A DNA stretch of 64,000 bases from Adiantum capillus-veneris (lineage: Eukaryota > Streptophyta > Polypodiopsida > Polypodiales > Pteridaceae). The notes under the pieces were generated by a model, which was given only the letters and a program-made list of their open reading frames with translations, ran no database searches and had not been told where the DNA came from. This document shows, piece after piece, positions 35,462 to 53,385 of the stretch (the stretch's first letter is position 1; each line of letters starts with the position of its first letter). The stretch covers positions 56,431,209-56,495,208 of the forward strand of contig CM043971.1 of assembly GCA_014529385.2 (NCBI GenBank), given 5' to 3'. Made by a program: the position numbers and the translations under genes.

Positions 35462-36592
35462 ATCAGGTTATTTTCTCAAATTTTTACACTATTTTTCTAT
35501 GTTTTGGTGTGGAATTTCTCCTTTTGCCCTTGCCCGGGCCTAGTGTTCGAGAAAAAATATTTTTCCAAACTTACAAAATTCCCTTTCTTGGATTTGCGCG
35601 AAGAGGAAATTTTAAAAATTAGGTTATTTTTCTCTATTTTGGGGTGAAAATTCTCCTTTTCCCCTTGCCCTTAACATGCATTTTTGGAATCGAAAACAAC
35701 ACGATATTAAGCAGAGACATCTTTTTCCCAAACAGTGATACAATATTCCCTTTCTTGAATTTGACCCTAGCAGTTCGGGCCCAATGTTCGAAAAAAACTA
35801 TTTTTCTAAACATACAAAATTTCCTTTCTTGAATTTGCGAAGAGTAAATTTTAAAAATCCAGGTTGTTTTCTCACATTTTTATACTATTTTTCTCTATTT
35901 TGGGGTGGAATTTCTCCTTTTCCCCTTGCCCGGGCCTATTTTTTGAGAAAAACCAAACTATTTTCCCAAACATACAAAATTCCCTTTCTTGAATTTGTGA
36001 AGAGGAAATTTCAAAAAATAGGTTATTAATTTTCTCAAATTTTTACACTATTTTTCTCTATTTTGGGGTGGAATTTCTCCTTCTCCCCTTGCCCGGGCCT
36101 AGTGTTTGAGAAAAACCATCTTCTCAAACATACAAAATTCCCTTTCTAGAATTTGTGAAGAGGAAATTTTAAAATTTTTGTTATTTTTTGCTATTTCTCC
36201 TTTTTCCCTTGCCCTCAACATGCATTTTAGAAATCGAAAACAACTCGATATTAAGCTGAGATACATTTTTCCCTAACACTGATACAAAATTCCCTTTTTT
36301 GAATTTGCGAAGAGGAAATTTTAAAAATTAGGTTATTTTTCTCTATTTTGGGGTAGAATTTCTCCTTTTCCCCTTGCCCCCAACATGTATTTTTTTCCAA
36401 ACATACAAAATGCCTTTCCTTGAATTTGCCCAGAGAAAAATTTAGAAAATTAGGTTAATTTTTTAGGTTTTTACACTATTTTTCTCTAGTTTGTGGCACA
36501 ATTTATCCTTTTCCCCTTGCTCTCAACCAGTATTTTGGAAAATGAAAACGGCACGATATTAAGCTGAGACACATTTTTCCCAAACACTGCCC
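35462..36592 (-). repeat. MITE-derived satellite-like array, array 3
   Basis: Seven to eight head-to-tail units of about 150-170 bp with cores ACAAAATTCCCTTTCTTGAA, GAGGAAATTTTAAAA and GGGGTGGAATTTCTCC. The spacer between units alternates between a GGGCC-containing form and a form with the MITE terminus TTTTCCCAAACACTG. It starts with the right hAT TSD. Confidence 0.8.
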
Positions 36593-36709
36593 GAGCATGA
36601 GGCCACGCAATTGTCCTGACCAGTTACAAATTTTCTCTATTCTGGGGTGGAATTTCTCCTATTCCCCTTGCCCAATGTCGTGCATCCTTGGGCATTCACT
36701 CAGGAGAAG

Positions 36710-37109
<400 letters not shown>

Positions 37110-37114
37110 CGTGC

Positions 37115-37449
37115 CCAAAGTAATTAAGAAATCAGCAAAGTACCCCACCATAAGAATGTATTAAGTGTTATGAGGTCCGACAAGTCCACATGCTTAAACA
37201 TCAAAGGAATCATAGGTCCAAGAATGATACTGCATAAAAAGTTCCTTACACATATATTATGTACCACCAAAAGTTCCATTCACAAGTAAGCATCAAAGCG
37301 TCACAAGTTCCCACAAATGGTTAGTATGCGTAGGTGAACTATAAGGGATAAGTCTCATTAGCTTCATTCTGCATAATAGAGTCAAAACCTCCCATTGAGA
37401 AACCATAGTTCTATTAAGTTAAAAAAGTAAAAACAATAGCCGCGAGATA
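37115..37449 (+). repeat. Segmental duplication, unit 2, part 1
   Basis: Collinear with 18137-18500. Its last bases, AGATA, are the left TSD of the LTR element; unit 1 reads through this point without interruption. Confidence 0.85.
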
Positions 37450-38405
37450 TGTTTGGAGGCGTTGTAGCACGACCTAATCGCAACCCACACAAAATTATCA
37501 AATCCGTGAATCGGCAACCCGGCTAGGGCATGGAAGCACGAGCATCCGATGAATAGAAATAGAGGATTCAAGAGATCACCTCTCCAATGCAAGTAGAGAT
37601 TAGCCATGGCAAAACTAACTCTAATCATTCTCTAATCACTAATCTAACAACTCGTACACACATCAAGTCCACTGAAGTTCGACTTACCATAGACTAGAAA
37701 CCCCAAGCACACTTATGATAAGCACACACTAATTACCACATGTCAATCACGGAACTTCATCAATAGCTACACACACGAGGTGAATGGTGCTAGAGTTTCA
37801 TAAAACCTATCTACACACAAGCAAACAATAGGGCACACACACTAATTAGAAGATTAAGACCCAACTTAATCAACCTAATTAGTGATGCTAAATATCACAA
37901 ATTGAATGCTTGTAGAAGAATAGGAGTGGTTAATAGCAAGAAGTACATACCTCTCTCAAATCTAGAATAATGAGAGTGTAACACTACTCCATGACATAAT
38001 AAAATGTAGAGAAGATAAGACTAATGAGCAAATAAGAATTAAATTAATCAAGAAGAGCTTACTCTAATTACAATGATTAGCACTAGCCTCTTAAGCATGG
38101 GCATTAAGCTCAAGGCTAGGCCATAGAGTGAACACTCAAGAGAGAGAGAGCTCTCAAAAGTGGATCCTCAAGGAGTGGATACTCAAGAATGAAGCCTCCT
38201 TGCATAAAGGCTTCCTTTTAAAGGCTTTCACCACAATCCCTTCTACTATGGGTTTAAGCTTGAGCCCTCTAGCTAGCATATACAACTTTGGAACTCCAAG
38301 TGAGCCCAAGACTTATACAAAGTGAGTTGAAAATATTATGCTCAACCATAGCATATCTCCCGCTTGATGCATATTTGGTGTAGCCTGTGTTAGCCGCTGC
38401 TAACA
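37450..38405 (-). repeat. LTR (3' LTR of the minus-strand element)
   Basis: Starts TGTTTGGAGGCG and ends CCGCTGCTAACA on the plus strand. Compared with the other LTR it has scattered substitutions and an extra block of about 17 bp near 37755 (GGAACTTCATCAATAGC). Confidence 0.9.
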
Positions 38406-38420
38406 TTCCCCCCTTCCTAA
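38406..38420 (-). other. Polypurine tract
   Basis: On the minus strand this reads TTAGGAAGGGGGGGAA immediately before the 3' LTR, the usual position and composition of the plus-strand DNA primer. Confidence 0.7.
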
Positions 38421-44139
<5,719 letters not shown>

Positions 44140-44156
44140 GCCCGACAACGGCGCCA
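44140..44156 (-). other. Primer-binding site, tRNA-Asp type
   Basis: Minus-strand TGGCGCCGTTGTCGGGC two bases after the 5' LTR. It matches the TGGCGCCGTTGCCGGG type of site used with tRNA-Asp in plant Ty3/Gypsy Tat/Athila-like elements, with one difference. It fixes the orientation of the element. Confidence 0.8.
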
Positions 44157-44158
44157 AA

Positions 44159-45102
44159 TGTTGGGAGGCGTTGTAACACAACTTAACCGCAACCCACACA
44201 AGATTTTCAAATCCGTGGACCGGCAACCCGGCTAGGGCATGGAAGCACGAGCATCCGCTGATGAACAGAAATAGAAGATTCAAGAGATCACTTCTCCAAT
44301 GCAAGTAGAGATTAGCCATGGCAAGACTAACTCTAATCATTCTCTAATCACTAATCTAACAACTCCTACACACATCAAGTCCATTGAAGTCCGACTTACC
44401 ATAGACTAGAAACCCCAAGCACACTAATGAAAAGCACACACTAATTACCTCATGTCAATCACTACACACACGAGGTGAATGGTGCTAGAGTTTCATAAAA
44501 CCTATCTACACATAAGCAAACAATAAGACGCACACACTAATTAGAAGATTAAGACCCAACTTAATCAAGCTAATTAGTGATGCTAAATATCACAAATTGA
44601 ATGCTTGTAGAAGAATAGGAGTGGTTAATAGCAAGAAGTACATACCTCTCTCAAATCTAGTATAATGAGAGTGTAATACTACTCCATGACATCATGAAAT
44701 GTAGAGAAGATAAGACTAATGAGAAAATAGGAATTAAATTAATCAAGAAGAGATTACTCTAATTACAATGATTAGCACTAGTCTCTTAAGTATGGGCATT
44801 AAACTCAAGGCTAGGCCATAGATTGAACACTCAAGAGAGAGAGAGAGCTCTCAAAAGTTGATCCTCAAGGAGTGGATACTCAAGAATGAAGCCTCCTTGC
44901 ATAGAGGCTTCCTTTTAAAGGCTTTCACCACAATCCCTTCTACTATGGGTTTAAGCTTGAGCCCTCTAACTAGCATATGCATCTTTGGAACTCCAAGTGA
45001 ACCGAAGACTTATACAAAGGGAGTTGGAAATATTATGCTCAACCATAGCATATCTCCCGCTTGATGCATATTCGGTGTAGCTTGTGTTAGCCGCTACTAA
45101 CA
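44159..45102 (-). repeat. LTR (5' LTR of the minus-strand element)
   Basis: Starts TGTTGGGAGGCG and ends CCGCTACTAACA on the plus strand. It would contain the element promoter; no TATA box can be assigned with confidence. Confidence 0.9.
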
Positions 45103-45421
45103 AGATATAAGGTAGAGGCAGCTCCAAAAAATAAATAGGCTAAGGAGACTTTATTATAAGACTATAGCAAGAAAATGCAATCATAGTCAAGTTTAATGGG
45201 AAGTCTTGGCTAGGCAGATCATAATGTCCATCTAAGGAACTCATTCCAGGCAATCACACATAAGATAGTATTACTAACAACCATGGCATAGGTAGGCCTT
45301 AGGTCAAGCCAGTTAAAGATTTTAGGTATTATCCGTAAGCGAATCCTCATTTAAACAAGGGTGAATCTGAAAAGTGTGTGTGTGAGTTTAGGATCAAGCA
45401 ACCTAGGATAGGTATAGTGAC

Positions 45422-45424
<3 letters not shown>

Positions 45425-45508
<84 letters not shown>
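45425..45508. repeat. (GT)n microsatellite
   Basis: About 84 bases of GT with one TT interruption; the homologous tract in unit 1 (18841-18857) is only 17 bases. Confidence 0.95.
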
Positions 45509-46339
45509 CATTGGTCTTGGTGTTGCCAACATCTCATCCATCATTTGGATTTCACCAAGACTACAAAGGAAGTTTGGGCATCTCTTAAAGTGACCTTTGG
45601 TTGTAAATCTACAGTTACAAGTTATTTCTTAAAATACATCTGCAAGAACTGGTCGGAGCCAAGATGGGAGACAGTTGTGAACAATATTTGGTGCCCACCA
45701 TTGCCTTATAGAATGAAGGTGTTTGTGTGGAAGGTGCTTTGGGGAGCCATGCCGACTAGGGCAAAGGTATTCACTAGGGCAATAGGTCCGGATAGTTGCT
45801 CACAATGCATATCAACTAGGAAAGAGCTCGCTCACCTATTCAAGGAGTGCCGAGTGATTGGTGGCCTGGCAAGGAAAATATGCAAATGGGTACAAAAAAC
45901 GTGGAAAATAGAATTTTTCAAGAATGATCTTTCCTTGGGAGGAATCCTTTCGAGAGTCAAGCGCTACTCACACTCTTGCAAATTGTGAAATACTTCTTTT
46001 TCCTCCATGTTTGGAAGCAAGGAACAGTCGGTTATTCGAGAACATATTGGAAACATCTAAATTCACAAAGATAGTCCAAGAAAGTAGGGAGGCAGTCATT
46101 GCCCTCAAAAAGCAGAGTATCTTTAATGAGTGGAGCAAGGTCGTAGACGTCGTTATGATTGACTTTCTTAGGTGAAAGGCTATTCACTTCACATGGGGTG
46201 GCTCCCCTATCAACCGATGTAATGATGACCCAGGGAAGCCATGGCTCGACTTGAGCATGGCTTGAACTTGTAATTTGTCTCACTGTGTCAATATAATCTA
46301 CTCACAATTGTGAGTTTTGCCCTCGAAAAAAAAAAAAAA
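45509..46339 (+). pseudogene. Copia-gag/LINE chimera, copy 2
   Basis: Same structure and junction as copy 1, without the 43-bp duplication, so the frame is open for longer (to 45988). The gag-like LIHHLDFTKTTKEVWASL leads into zf-RVT: WKVLWGAMPTRAK, then C...C in DSCSQC and the AHLFKEC motif. In copy 1 the SCSQCI codons are missing. It ends in the 3' hairpin and 14 A. Zn-binding RT tails are found at the end of plant L1 ORF2; on its own this fragment has no known function. Confidence 0.7.
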
Positions 46340-46716
46340 CATCTACAGCCTTAGTTTTACTTGTCAATCCTTCCACACTCTTTAAAAACGCTTGGCAGTA
46401 CTAAGTGTTCAATTCCTACAATTGACTGGTCTAAAGTGGCCTCCAAATGACAATGACAAGAAGGCTAGGGAAAGGCTTCACTCCTCAACAATCTTGAAAA
46501 GTAGAAAAGTTTTACTGAGACCGTCACTGCTCTCAAGGAAATGCTCACCATCCCGGTCATCATTCGTTTTTGGTTCAAATAGAGCATGGTGTAAGTGATC
46601 GCAATTGGGGGTGAGGTTGTGTAAGCATTCCAAGGGTGGCCGCAGGCAGGAAGTCGACAGTCTCGTGTGCCTGTTGGGTTTTGGGTAGTGCAAAAGGGAG
46701 GATTTTGATCATTTAT

Positions 46717-46779
46717 GATTGTCAAGGGCTCTCAGTCGATTGCCAAGGGCGCTTAGTCGATTGCCAAGGGGTCCCCCCC
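46717..46779 (+). repeat. 21-bp tandem repeats in the LINE 5' UTR
   Basis: Three units beginning GATTGYCAAGGG at 46717, 46738 and 46759. Further on, the word AATAATCG recurs about four times (46846-46925). Tandem repeats in LINE leaders often belong to the internal promoter; that role is inferred. Confidence 0.7.
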
Positions 46780-47192
46780 CTGCCACCACTAGCTCTCAGT
46801 GTTGGAGTCTTCAATGCGCCCTTCATCCTTCGCGCGTAGCAGTTTATAATCGCCTTGCCAGTAAATAATCGCTTCTAATTAATAATCGTGTGGATGCTTG
46901 TGACCCTATCAAGTAAATAATCGTTTGATTACCCTTCTATCCACTATTTGGCATAGTAAAGGTGCTGCTTGTGTTACTTTTTGGTAAGTTGGGTTAAGCC
47001 CCGAATAGAGGGGGAGTGTCGGGGAGGTCGCTCATCGCGCCACTCAGTAATGGAGCTCGACACGTTAGTAATAAGTAAAAAAATTGTAGAATTTTCATAG
47101 ATGTTAGCGGTGGGAAAATTATCCTAAATGGAGATTGCAATGCCGATGGATGAAGGCGATGGCTTGGTTTTGAACCATTACATGAAGCGAAA

Positions 47193-48660
47193 ATGTCGAG
47201 CCCTGATTCGCCAAAGGCTCTTACCATGAAAGTGGACAAAATTGTACCGATTGGGAAAGTTCCTTCTGAAGAACCAAGAGAGAAAAAGGGCTCAGCTCAA
47301 GGGTTCAAATTCGAGGTTAGAACCCTCAAAGACGGGGCTCCTCAGGGTCCCATCTGTATGAGCATAAATAAGGCGTCAAGTGCATCTGCAGTTCACAGGC
47401 CAGGCATCTCGTTTGCTAGCATACTAAAGGGGCCTAACTGTAAGGATTGTGGAAAAGGCTCAACAGAAGGGTTGTCGAGTGAAGGAGATTTCAAAAAACT
47501 GCAGAATACAAGAGCTAGATTTCAGCAAGAGCTTAAGGAAGTCAACAAAATGATTGAATCCGGCCTAATAACAACAAAAGAACTAGTTCCCAAGCAGATT
47601 GCAGTAGGTTGGTGGAAGACGGGTTGGCAGATCGGGTCTTTTCCGCTTTAAAAAAGTCTTTGCCCCAACAGGTGGAGGTTGCCGAGGCTATTACTGTAGC
47701 GATACCACCAACAATTATCAAAAAACAGTTAGCCAAGCAAGATGAGCTAACGCTTGTATTTGGGTTCAGTGGAAGAATCCCAAACAGGTTTGAGATGATT
47801 CAATGGCTTCAAGGCCCTCAGATTCTTCGCCATAAGGAGCAGTTGAAAGTACTTTCTACCTAGCTAAAGGATACTACTTGGTGAGATTCAAAGAGGCCTC
47901 AGACGTGGAAAAGATCCTTGACAAAGGGCCCCTAGTATTTAATAGGACTACGGTTTATGTGGTGCCTTGGGAGCTAGTGTTTGACTCAGCTGAATCTTTA
48001 CAAGGGTTTCATCCGGTCTAGGTTGAGCTTGTGGGTCTACCTAGCTAGCTGCGGGAAAATCCCAGGATGCTTGCTAGCCAATTGGGCACTCCTTTATTTA
48101 TACCTAGCAAGAGAGGATTTGGTAGAACCTCAAACAGGGTTTGTATAGTCTGAGATGTGTCTAAAACGCCACCTAAGAGAATGGTTATCAATGTTGGAGT
48201 AGGGCTAGTTACTATTCCGCTAAACTTTGGAACACACTTTGGGGCATGTTTGAATGCAACAACTTTGGACACTTCGCCAAGGACTGCCCCTTGAAGTCTA
48301 ATGATACTGCAGCTTCGGGAGCACAGGCCCCCAGTAAAATGGATTCCCCGGTGGAAGGGCTCGGAGAAGGATAAAGGAGGTATAGTTGGTGACAAAATCG
48401 ATATCAAGATACGGGACAAGATTGTGGAGGAATTGATTGCCATAGAAAAAACTTTTGAAGGTGCAGGAAATAATAACAGGAGCAGTACTTCTAATGCTAC
48501 CCCCAAATTTATGACAGTGACAGCGGGGACGACTGTCCAAGTCCCTCGTCTGAAAAGAGCCAGAAGAGTGAAGGCAGTGGCAAGAGATTCCAAAGTGCTT
48601 CAAGTTGTGAGAACACTTGAGGTGAAAGGATCTAATTCATCCTCCACCCCGTCGAAATGA
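47193..48660 (+). pseudogene. LINE ORF1, DUF4283 plus CCHC knuckle, broken
   Basis: ATG at 47193; the frame changes near 47620 and again upstream of the zinc knuckle and after it. The middle part corresponds to the DUF4283 region (GYYLVRFKEASDVEKIL and a following VVPWELVFD). The knuckle ECNNFGHFAKDC at about 48255-48290 keeps C-x4-H-x4-C, but the expected first cysteine is replaced by methionine. The C-terminus is Lys/Arg-rich and ends at TGA 48658-48660. ORF1 proteins coat the LINE RNA. The end lies 150 bp before ORF2. Confidence 0.75.
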
Positions 48661-48809
48661 GGGGGGTTCACTGTCGCACTGCACAATCCATTTGCAGCAC
48701 TGCAAGAAAAGAAATCCTCTGACTTGGAACCCTCGAATTCTCCTATGACCAAGGAGAGGGGGGAGGGGAATGATTCGGATGCTGAATAATTTGTTCCTCT
48801 ATCCCAATA

Positions 48810-51800
48810 ATGATGGAGTCTCTCGCTATCCAATCTTGGAACGTAAAGAGGTTGAAAACTCTTAAGAAGAGTACCCTTTTCTGGGACGAAGTAAAAAAGG
48901 AGAAGACAGTCAACTGCTGGGCCATCCAAGAACACCACTCTGATACCCATACCAAGGGAAAACAATTGCTAGGAAAGAAACTAGTAATCTATGGAAAAGG
49001 AAGTAACGGTTTCAGTGGTGTCCTCAGCATTGCGGATAGAGAATTGGAGCTGAAGGTGGTTCTTAACCACCCATCCGTCATAATCTTGGGGATTAGAATT
49101 AGATGGGAAGGGCATCCCTTCACAGTTGTGAATGTGTACGGTCCTTGCAATGCAAAAGAAAGAGCTAAACTGTGGATGCATCTTAGAGATACTCCTATTG
49201 AAGGCGAGTGGTTCTTGGTTGGCGACTTCAATATGGTAGAAAAAAGCAGGGATAGAACAGGATCCTCCAGTATGTTGGCTGGCTCGGAAAGGTCTAAATG
49301 GAAAATTTTGTGTGAAAAGTGGGTGATGATCGACTTATGGGATGTCGGCCCATGGAACAGCACGCCTGGTTTCACCTACACAAGCCTCTAGTATGCCCAC
49401 ACTGCCTCAAGACTAGACAGATGCTATTGCTCACACCAAGCTGACTGGATATCGTCGTTGATGGAGATGAAGGTAGTCCCAACAAAAAGTCTTTCGGATC
49501 ACATTCCTCTGCACATACATTTTCAGAAGAATAAAGGGTAGGAGGAGACCCCAAGAAGTGGGAAAAAACTGTTAGTAACAGGGGCACACCTATTCAAAGA
49601 CCCTCTCTTCAAAAATCTAACCAAGAAAGCATTGGGTAAACTCAAAAAAGATGTCAACCTCAACAAACACAATGCGTGGGACCTCTTTGCTCGGAGCATC
49701 CAGAAAGCAATCAAAACCTCGATCCCCCGGTTCAAGAAAGCTAGGGAGGTGCACCTTCTGCATCTTAAAGCGGAGGTCTAGGTGCTTACCTCCATAAAAG
49801 CCAATGCGCATGCTACTGAGGAGGAGCACAAACGATGGCTCGAAGCCAAATCTAACCTTGCTAACGAGTAGTTAGAAGCTATCAAACAGGCAAGGCTTCT
49901 CTCGAGGGAGACTGTCCTTCAACCAGAAGCCTCCAATCAAACCCAGTTTTTTTGGGGCTTTCGAAATCAAGAAGAGCAGGGGCCACGTCCGCTCGCTCTA
50001 TGATGAGAGAGGGATAGTAGTTCATAACTAGGATGAGATGGCTGGTCTAATGTTGAGCTATTTTAGTCAAATCATTGGACGGCCAGAGATCCAGTCCCAA
50101 GAAGTGGAAGACGCCAGAGGGACCTTACTACAGAGTGTCAAGAAGGAAATCCCCCACTCAAAAGCTAATTGCTTGGAACGGGCATTCTCCGAAGACGAAT
50201 GCTCACTAGCATTGCAAGCCCTTGGCAAGGAAAAGTCCCCTGGTTGGGATGGGATGACGATGGAATTCTATAGAGAATTTTGGGATGATCTCAAGGCCCC
50301 AATCACAAGATTGGCCAATAAAGCCATGGTTGAAGGGTTGTTGGAGGTAAGTGTAAAGAGGGGGCTTATCAAACCCATCCCAAAACAGATATGGTGTTCT
50401 CAACTGAAACATTGGCGCCCTATTACAATGATGTCGGTGGCCTACAAAATTATAGCTAAAGCAGTAGCCCTCAGACTAGCCCCCTTACTAACCAAGATCA
50501 TCTCTCTCCATCAACATGGGTTCATAAAAGGAAGATCCATTTATGATAACATCTTGGCAGCAATGGTGGGCATTGAATACGCAAATGTCACAAAGCAGGA
50601 GTGTATTCTGATACAGTTGGACCTGGACAAGGCTTATGACAGAATAACATGGACATATATAGAAGCCGTCATGGAAGCTTTGGGCTTTGGGCCTCGCCTA
50701 TGTCAGTTGTTGGTACGCGTACTAGGGGCTGGAAGCCAGTCAGAGCTCCGTTTCAACGATAGAATTGTGGGTTCATTTGAGGTCAAAAGGTCTATCAAGC
50801 AGGGATGCCCTCTGGCCCCCCTACTTTTTGCCATTGGATCACACCCTTTAATCACGACGCTTGAAGCTAGTGCAAAACGAGGGGAGTTGCAAGGCCTCGT
50901 TTTGCCAGGAAATAGCCAACTCCTAGCAAAACTTTTTGCAGACGATTCTCTCCTCTTCTTGAAGGCGTGCCCCCAATTCATCAGAAAAGGTCTGGAGATT
51001 GTGCAAATATTTTCAAAAGCTTCGGGTTCCCAGTGTAATATAGAGAAGTCAAGGCTGATCTCCCTATCGGAAAACGACTCATTTGACCCTTTTGTCTGGT
51101 CGGGGGAGATTGTCACAAAAGGGAATATATCCAGACATCTAGGAGGCCTCTTGGGGGTGGATGTGACTCACAAAAGCAAAGATTTGAGTGGGTGCTTGAG
51201 AAAATAAAAACAAAAATGAGTAGGTGGGAGTATGCCTTTATGATTTCTTACATTGCCTTCACTAGCCCACTTAACAACATGGCTAAGTGTCACTGGAAAT
51301 AGTTCTTAAAACCAGTAAAACGGTTTTTATGGAAAAACAATACAAAATTCTCAAGGCCATGGCAGTGGGAATTAGTTGCTCGATCGGTGAATCAAGGAGG
51401 CCTCGGAATTTTGAACCCTGTGGTCCATGCAGAAGCTTGTTGCACCAAGTTTGTTTTCTCCTTAGCTAAACAGGATCATGTTTGGGCTTTCATGGTCAGA
51501 GATATGATAGAAACATCTAAACTGGGCTCGGATGGTGGAAAGTGTAGAGAGGTGGAGGTTCATGACAAACTGTTAGCCCCGGAGTGGTCTACCTTAAGAC
51601 TAGGAGGCAGCTCAGGAGAATTGGTAAGAAAATGCAAGAGAGCAGCAGGAGTCTTAAAGTGGGGGGAAGAAGTCAGATACTTCAAGAACTCCATTTCGCA
51701 TTGTCCAAAGTTGTAGATCTGCCACAAACTCCCTATTGGATTGAGACAGCCATGAAACTGAATAATAAGGGTCTGAAGCAGCTTGGACACTTTTGGGACA

Positions 51801-52600
51801 ATGGCAACAAGAGTTGGAAAACCATTGACCTTCTGGTTACCCAGTACTAACTCAATAGCTTGGAGGTCTTGCTCGTCCACAAAGTGATGAAGGAGCTTGA
51901 CAATTTAGTGATGCCAATCTGTGATTCGGTGTTTGATTGGGATGCCTGGAAATGGCCCGGAAGCAGTCTTTTAGGGAAACCCCATCCTAAAAGAATTTAT
52001 TAGACAATAATGCATAAGAAGAATTGGTCTAGCCCCCTAAACAAGCTATGGAAAAAGCAATGGCCGGAGGAAAGGTGGGAGCAAGTACTGGAGTACATAT
52101 GGAAGCCAAAGGTTCTGCAGCACATGAAGGTCTTTCTATGGAAGGTAATTTGGGGTGCTCTACCGACAGGGGTGAAGATTCAGGAGAGAGGGATTGGGTC
52201 AGATCGATGCTTGGGGTGCAGGATGGCTAGAGAAGATCTGGCCCACCTATTCATGGGCTGCCCAACTATTAAAGGCTTTGCAGGGAAAATATGCAAGTGG
52301 GTCCAAAGAACATGGAAAATTAGGTTCTTCAAGACTGACCTATTCCTCGGAGGCAAGAATTCAAGAAGTCCTGCCCTCCTCGTCAGCACTCAAATCGTCA
52401 GATATTTCTTTTTACATAATGTATGGTAGACAAGGAACCGCCGCGTGCTTGAAGGAGGTTCTGAGGTGGCAAGCTTCGTAGAAATTACTCAAGAAAGCAA
52501 AGTGCTAATATGGATGCTCGGGCACAAGCATCACTCAGAGGATTGGTCTAGGACTACTTGTGCATTGTTGTCAGCAGATGGAATGCCTAGGCCGACGTAA
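48810..52600 (+). pseudogene. LINE ORF2: endonuclease, reverse transcriptase, zf-RVT
   Basis: The endonuclease domain is nearly complete: IQSWNVKRL, AIQEHH, VVNVYGPCN and VGDFNMV, then SDHIPLH after a TAG. In-frame TAGs are at 49389, 49539, 49779 and 49869. A frameshift near 49955 is followed by a TAG at 50029. Reverse transcriptase is open from 50038 to 51207: WDGMTMEFYREFW, HQHGFIKGRSI, QLDLDKAYDRI, IKQGCPLAPLLF and the catalytic KLFADDSLLF. After another shift come GGLGILNP and, near the end, the zf-RVT domain WKVIWGALPTG...CLGC...AHLFMGC. A typical plant L1 ORF2 has this domain order and a length of about 1,260 residues. The gene is inactive. Confidence 0.9.
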
Positions 52601-52817
52601 AGATCTCAAAATGACAATTTTTTGGACCATGTGTATCGATGGGGGTGGTTGCCCTGATGTAATTATAGTCTCTGGATGATGTCATGGCTCAACATGAGTA
52701 TGACCTTGTAATTTTTTTGGGCTGCTCAATATAATTCGCTCACAATCACTAGAAGAGGTTGTGTGCTCTTGTGACGTTGTTAGCGAAGGAAATACATTGG
52801 GTTTTTATAACCCCCGG

Positions 52818-53006
52818 CGTCGCTAAAACCGTCGCTAATAGCGTCGCTACGAGAGCGTCGCTATATGCGTCGCTATAGGCGTTGCTATATGCGTCGCTAT
52901 ATAGAGACGCTCATAGCGACGGTCATAGCGACGGTTATAGCGACGTTTACACAGAAGTCTATAGCGACGCTCCAGAGCCATAAATAGCGACGGTTATAGC
53001 GACACC
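52818..53006. repeat. CACTA subterminal repeats, left end
   Basis: About seven copies of GCGTCGCTA (one as GCGTTGCTA) are followed by about six copies of the complement TAGCGACG. The arrangement is forward then inverted, so the block can fold. Such subterminal repeats bind the TNPA-type protein in En/Spm. Confidence 0.9.
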
Positions 53007-53385
53007 CGAGAGAATTTTTTTTTGGTGACAGGGCATTGAATGCCCTACCACCCATCAACCATATTGTACTTGATTCACTTTTTAAAAAAAGTGCAAGGGT
53101 AGATAATAGACCCAAAATAGTCACCCACAAGACGCATTGTTTGCAAAATTGACAAGCGTAAAATTGACAATTGTACACATCATAGGCAAAATGAATTGAT
53201 TGGAAAATGTAATAATGACAATTGTACAACATCATAGGCATAATGAATTGATTGGCAAAATGAACTGCGGTGACAAATGTAATAATATACATGGTTCAAA
53301 AAGACGTATAAAATCCGTCTCATGATACATAAGCTATGAGAAACCCTAAACTAATGCTATCTAGCTACGGCTAAACTGACGTTGT

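Larger units (their letters stand above)
45108..46552 (+). repeat. Segmental duplication, unit 2, part 2
   Basis: Collinear with about 18505-19965 of unit 1. It includes chimera copy 2. It ends with GGAAATGCTCACCATC, the left TSD of the full-length LINE. Confidence 0.85.

Noticed and set aside
52180-52389. Minus-strand and alternative-frame ORFs over the LINE genes
   Set aside because: They are shadows of the ORF2 coding sequence with no conserved motif of their own.
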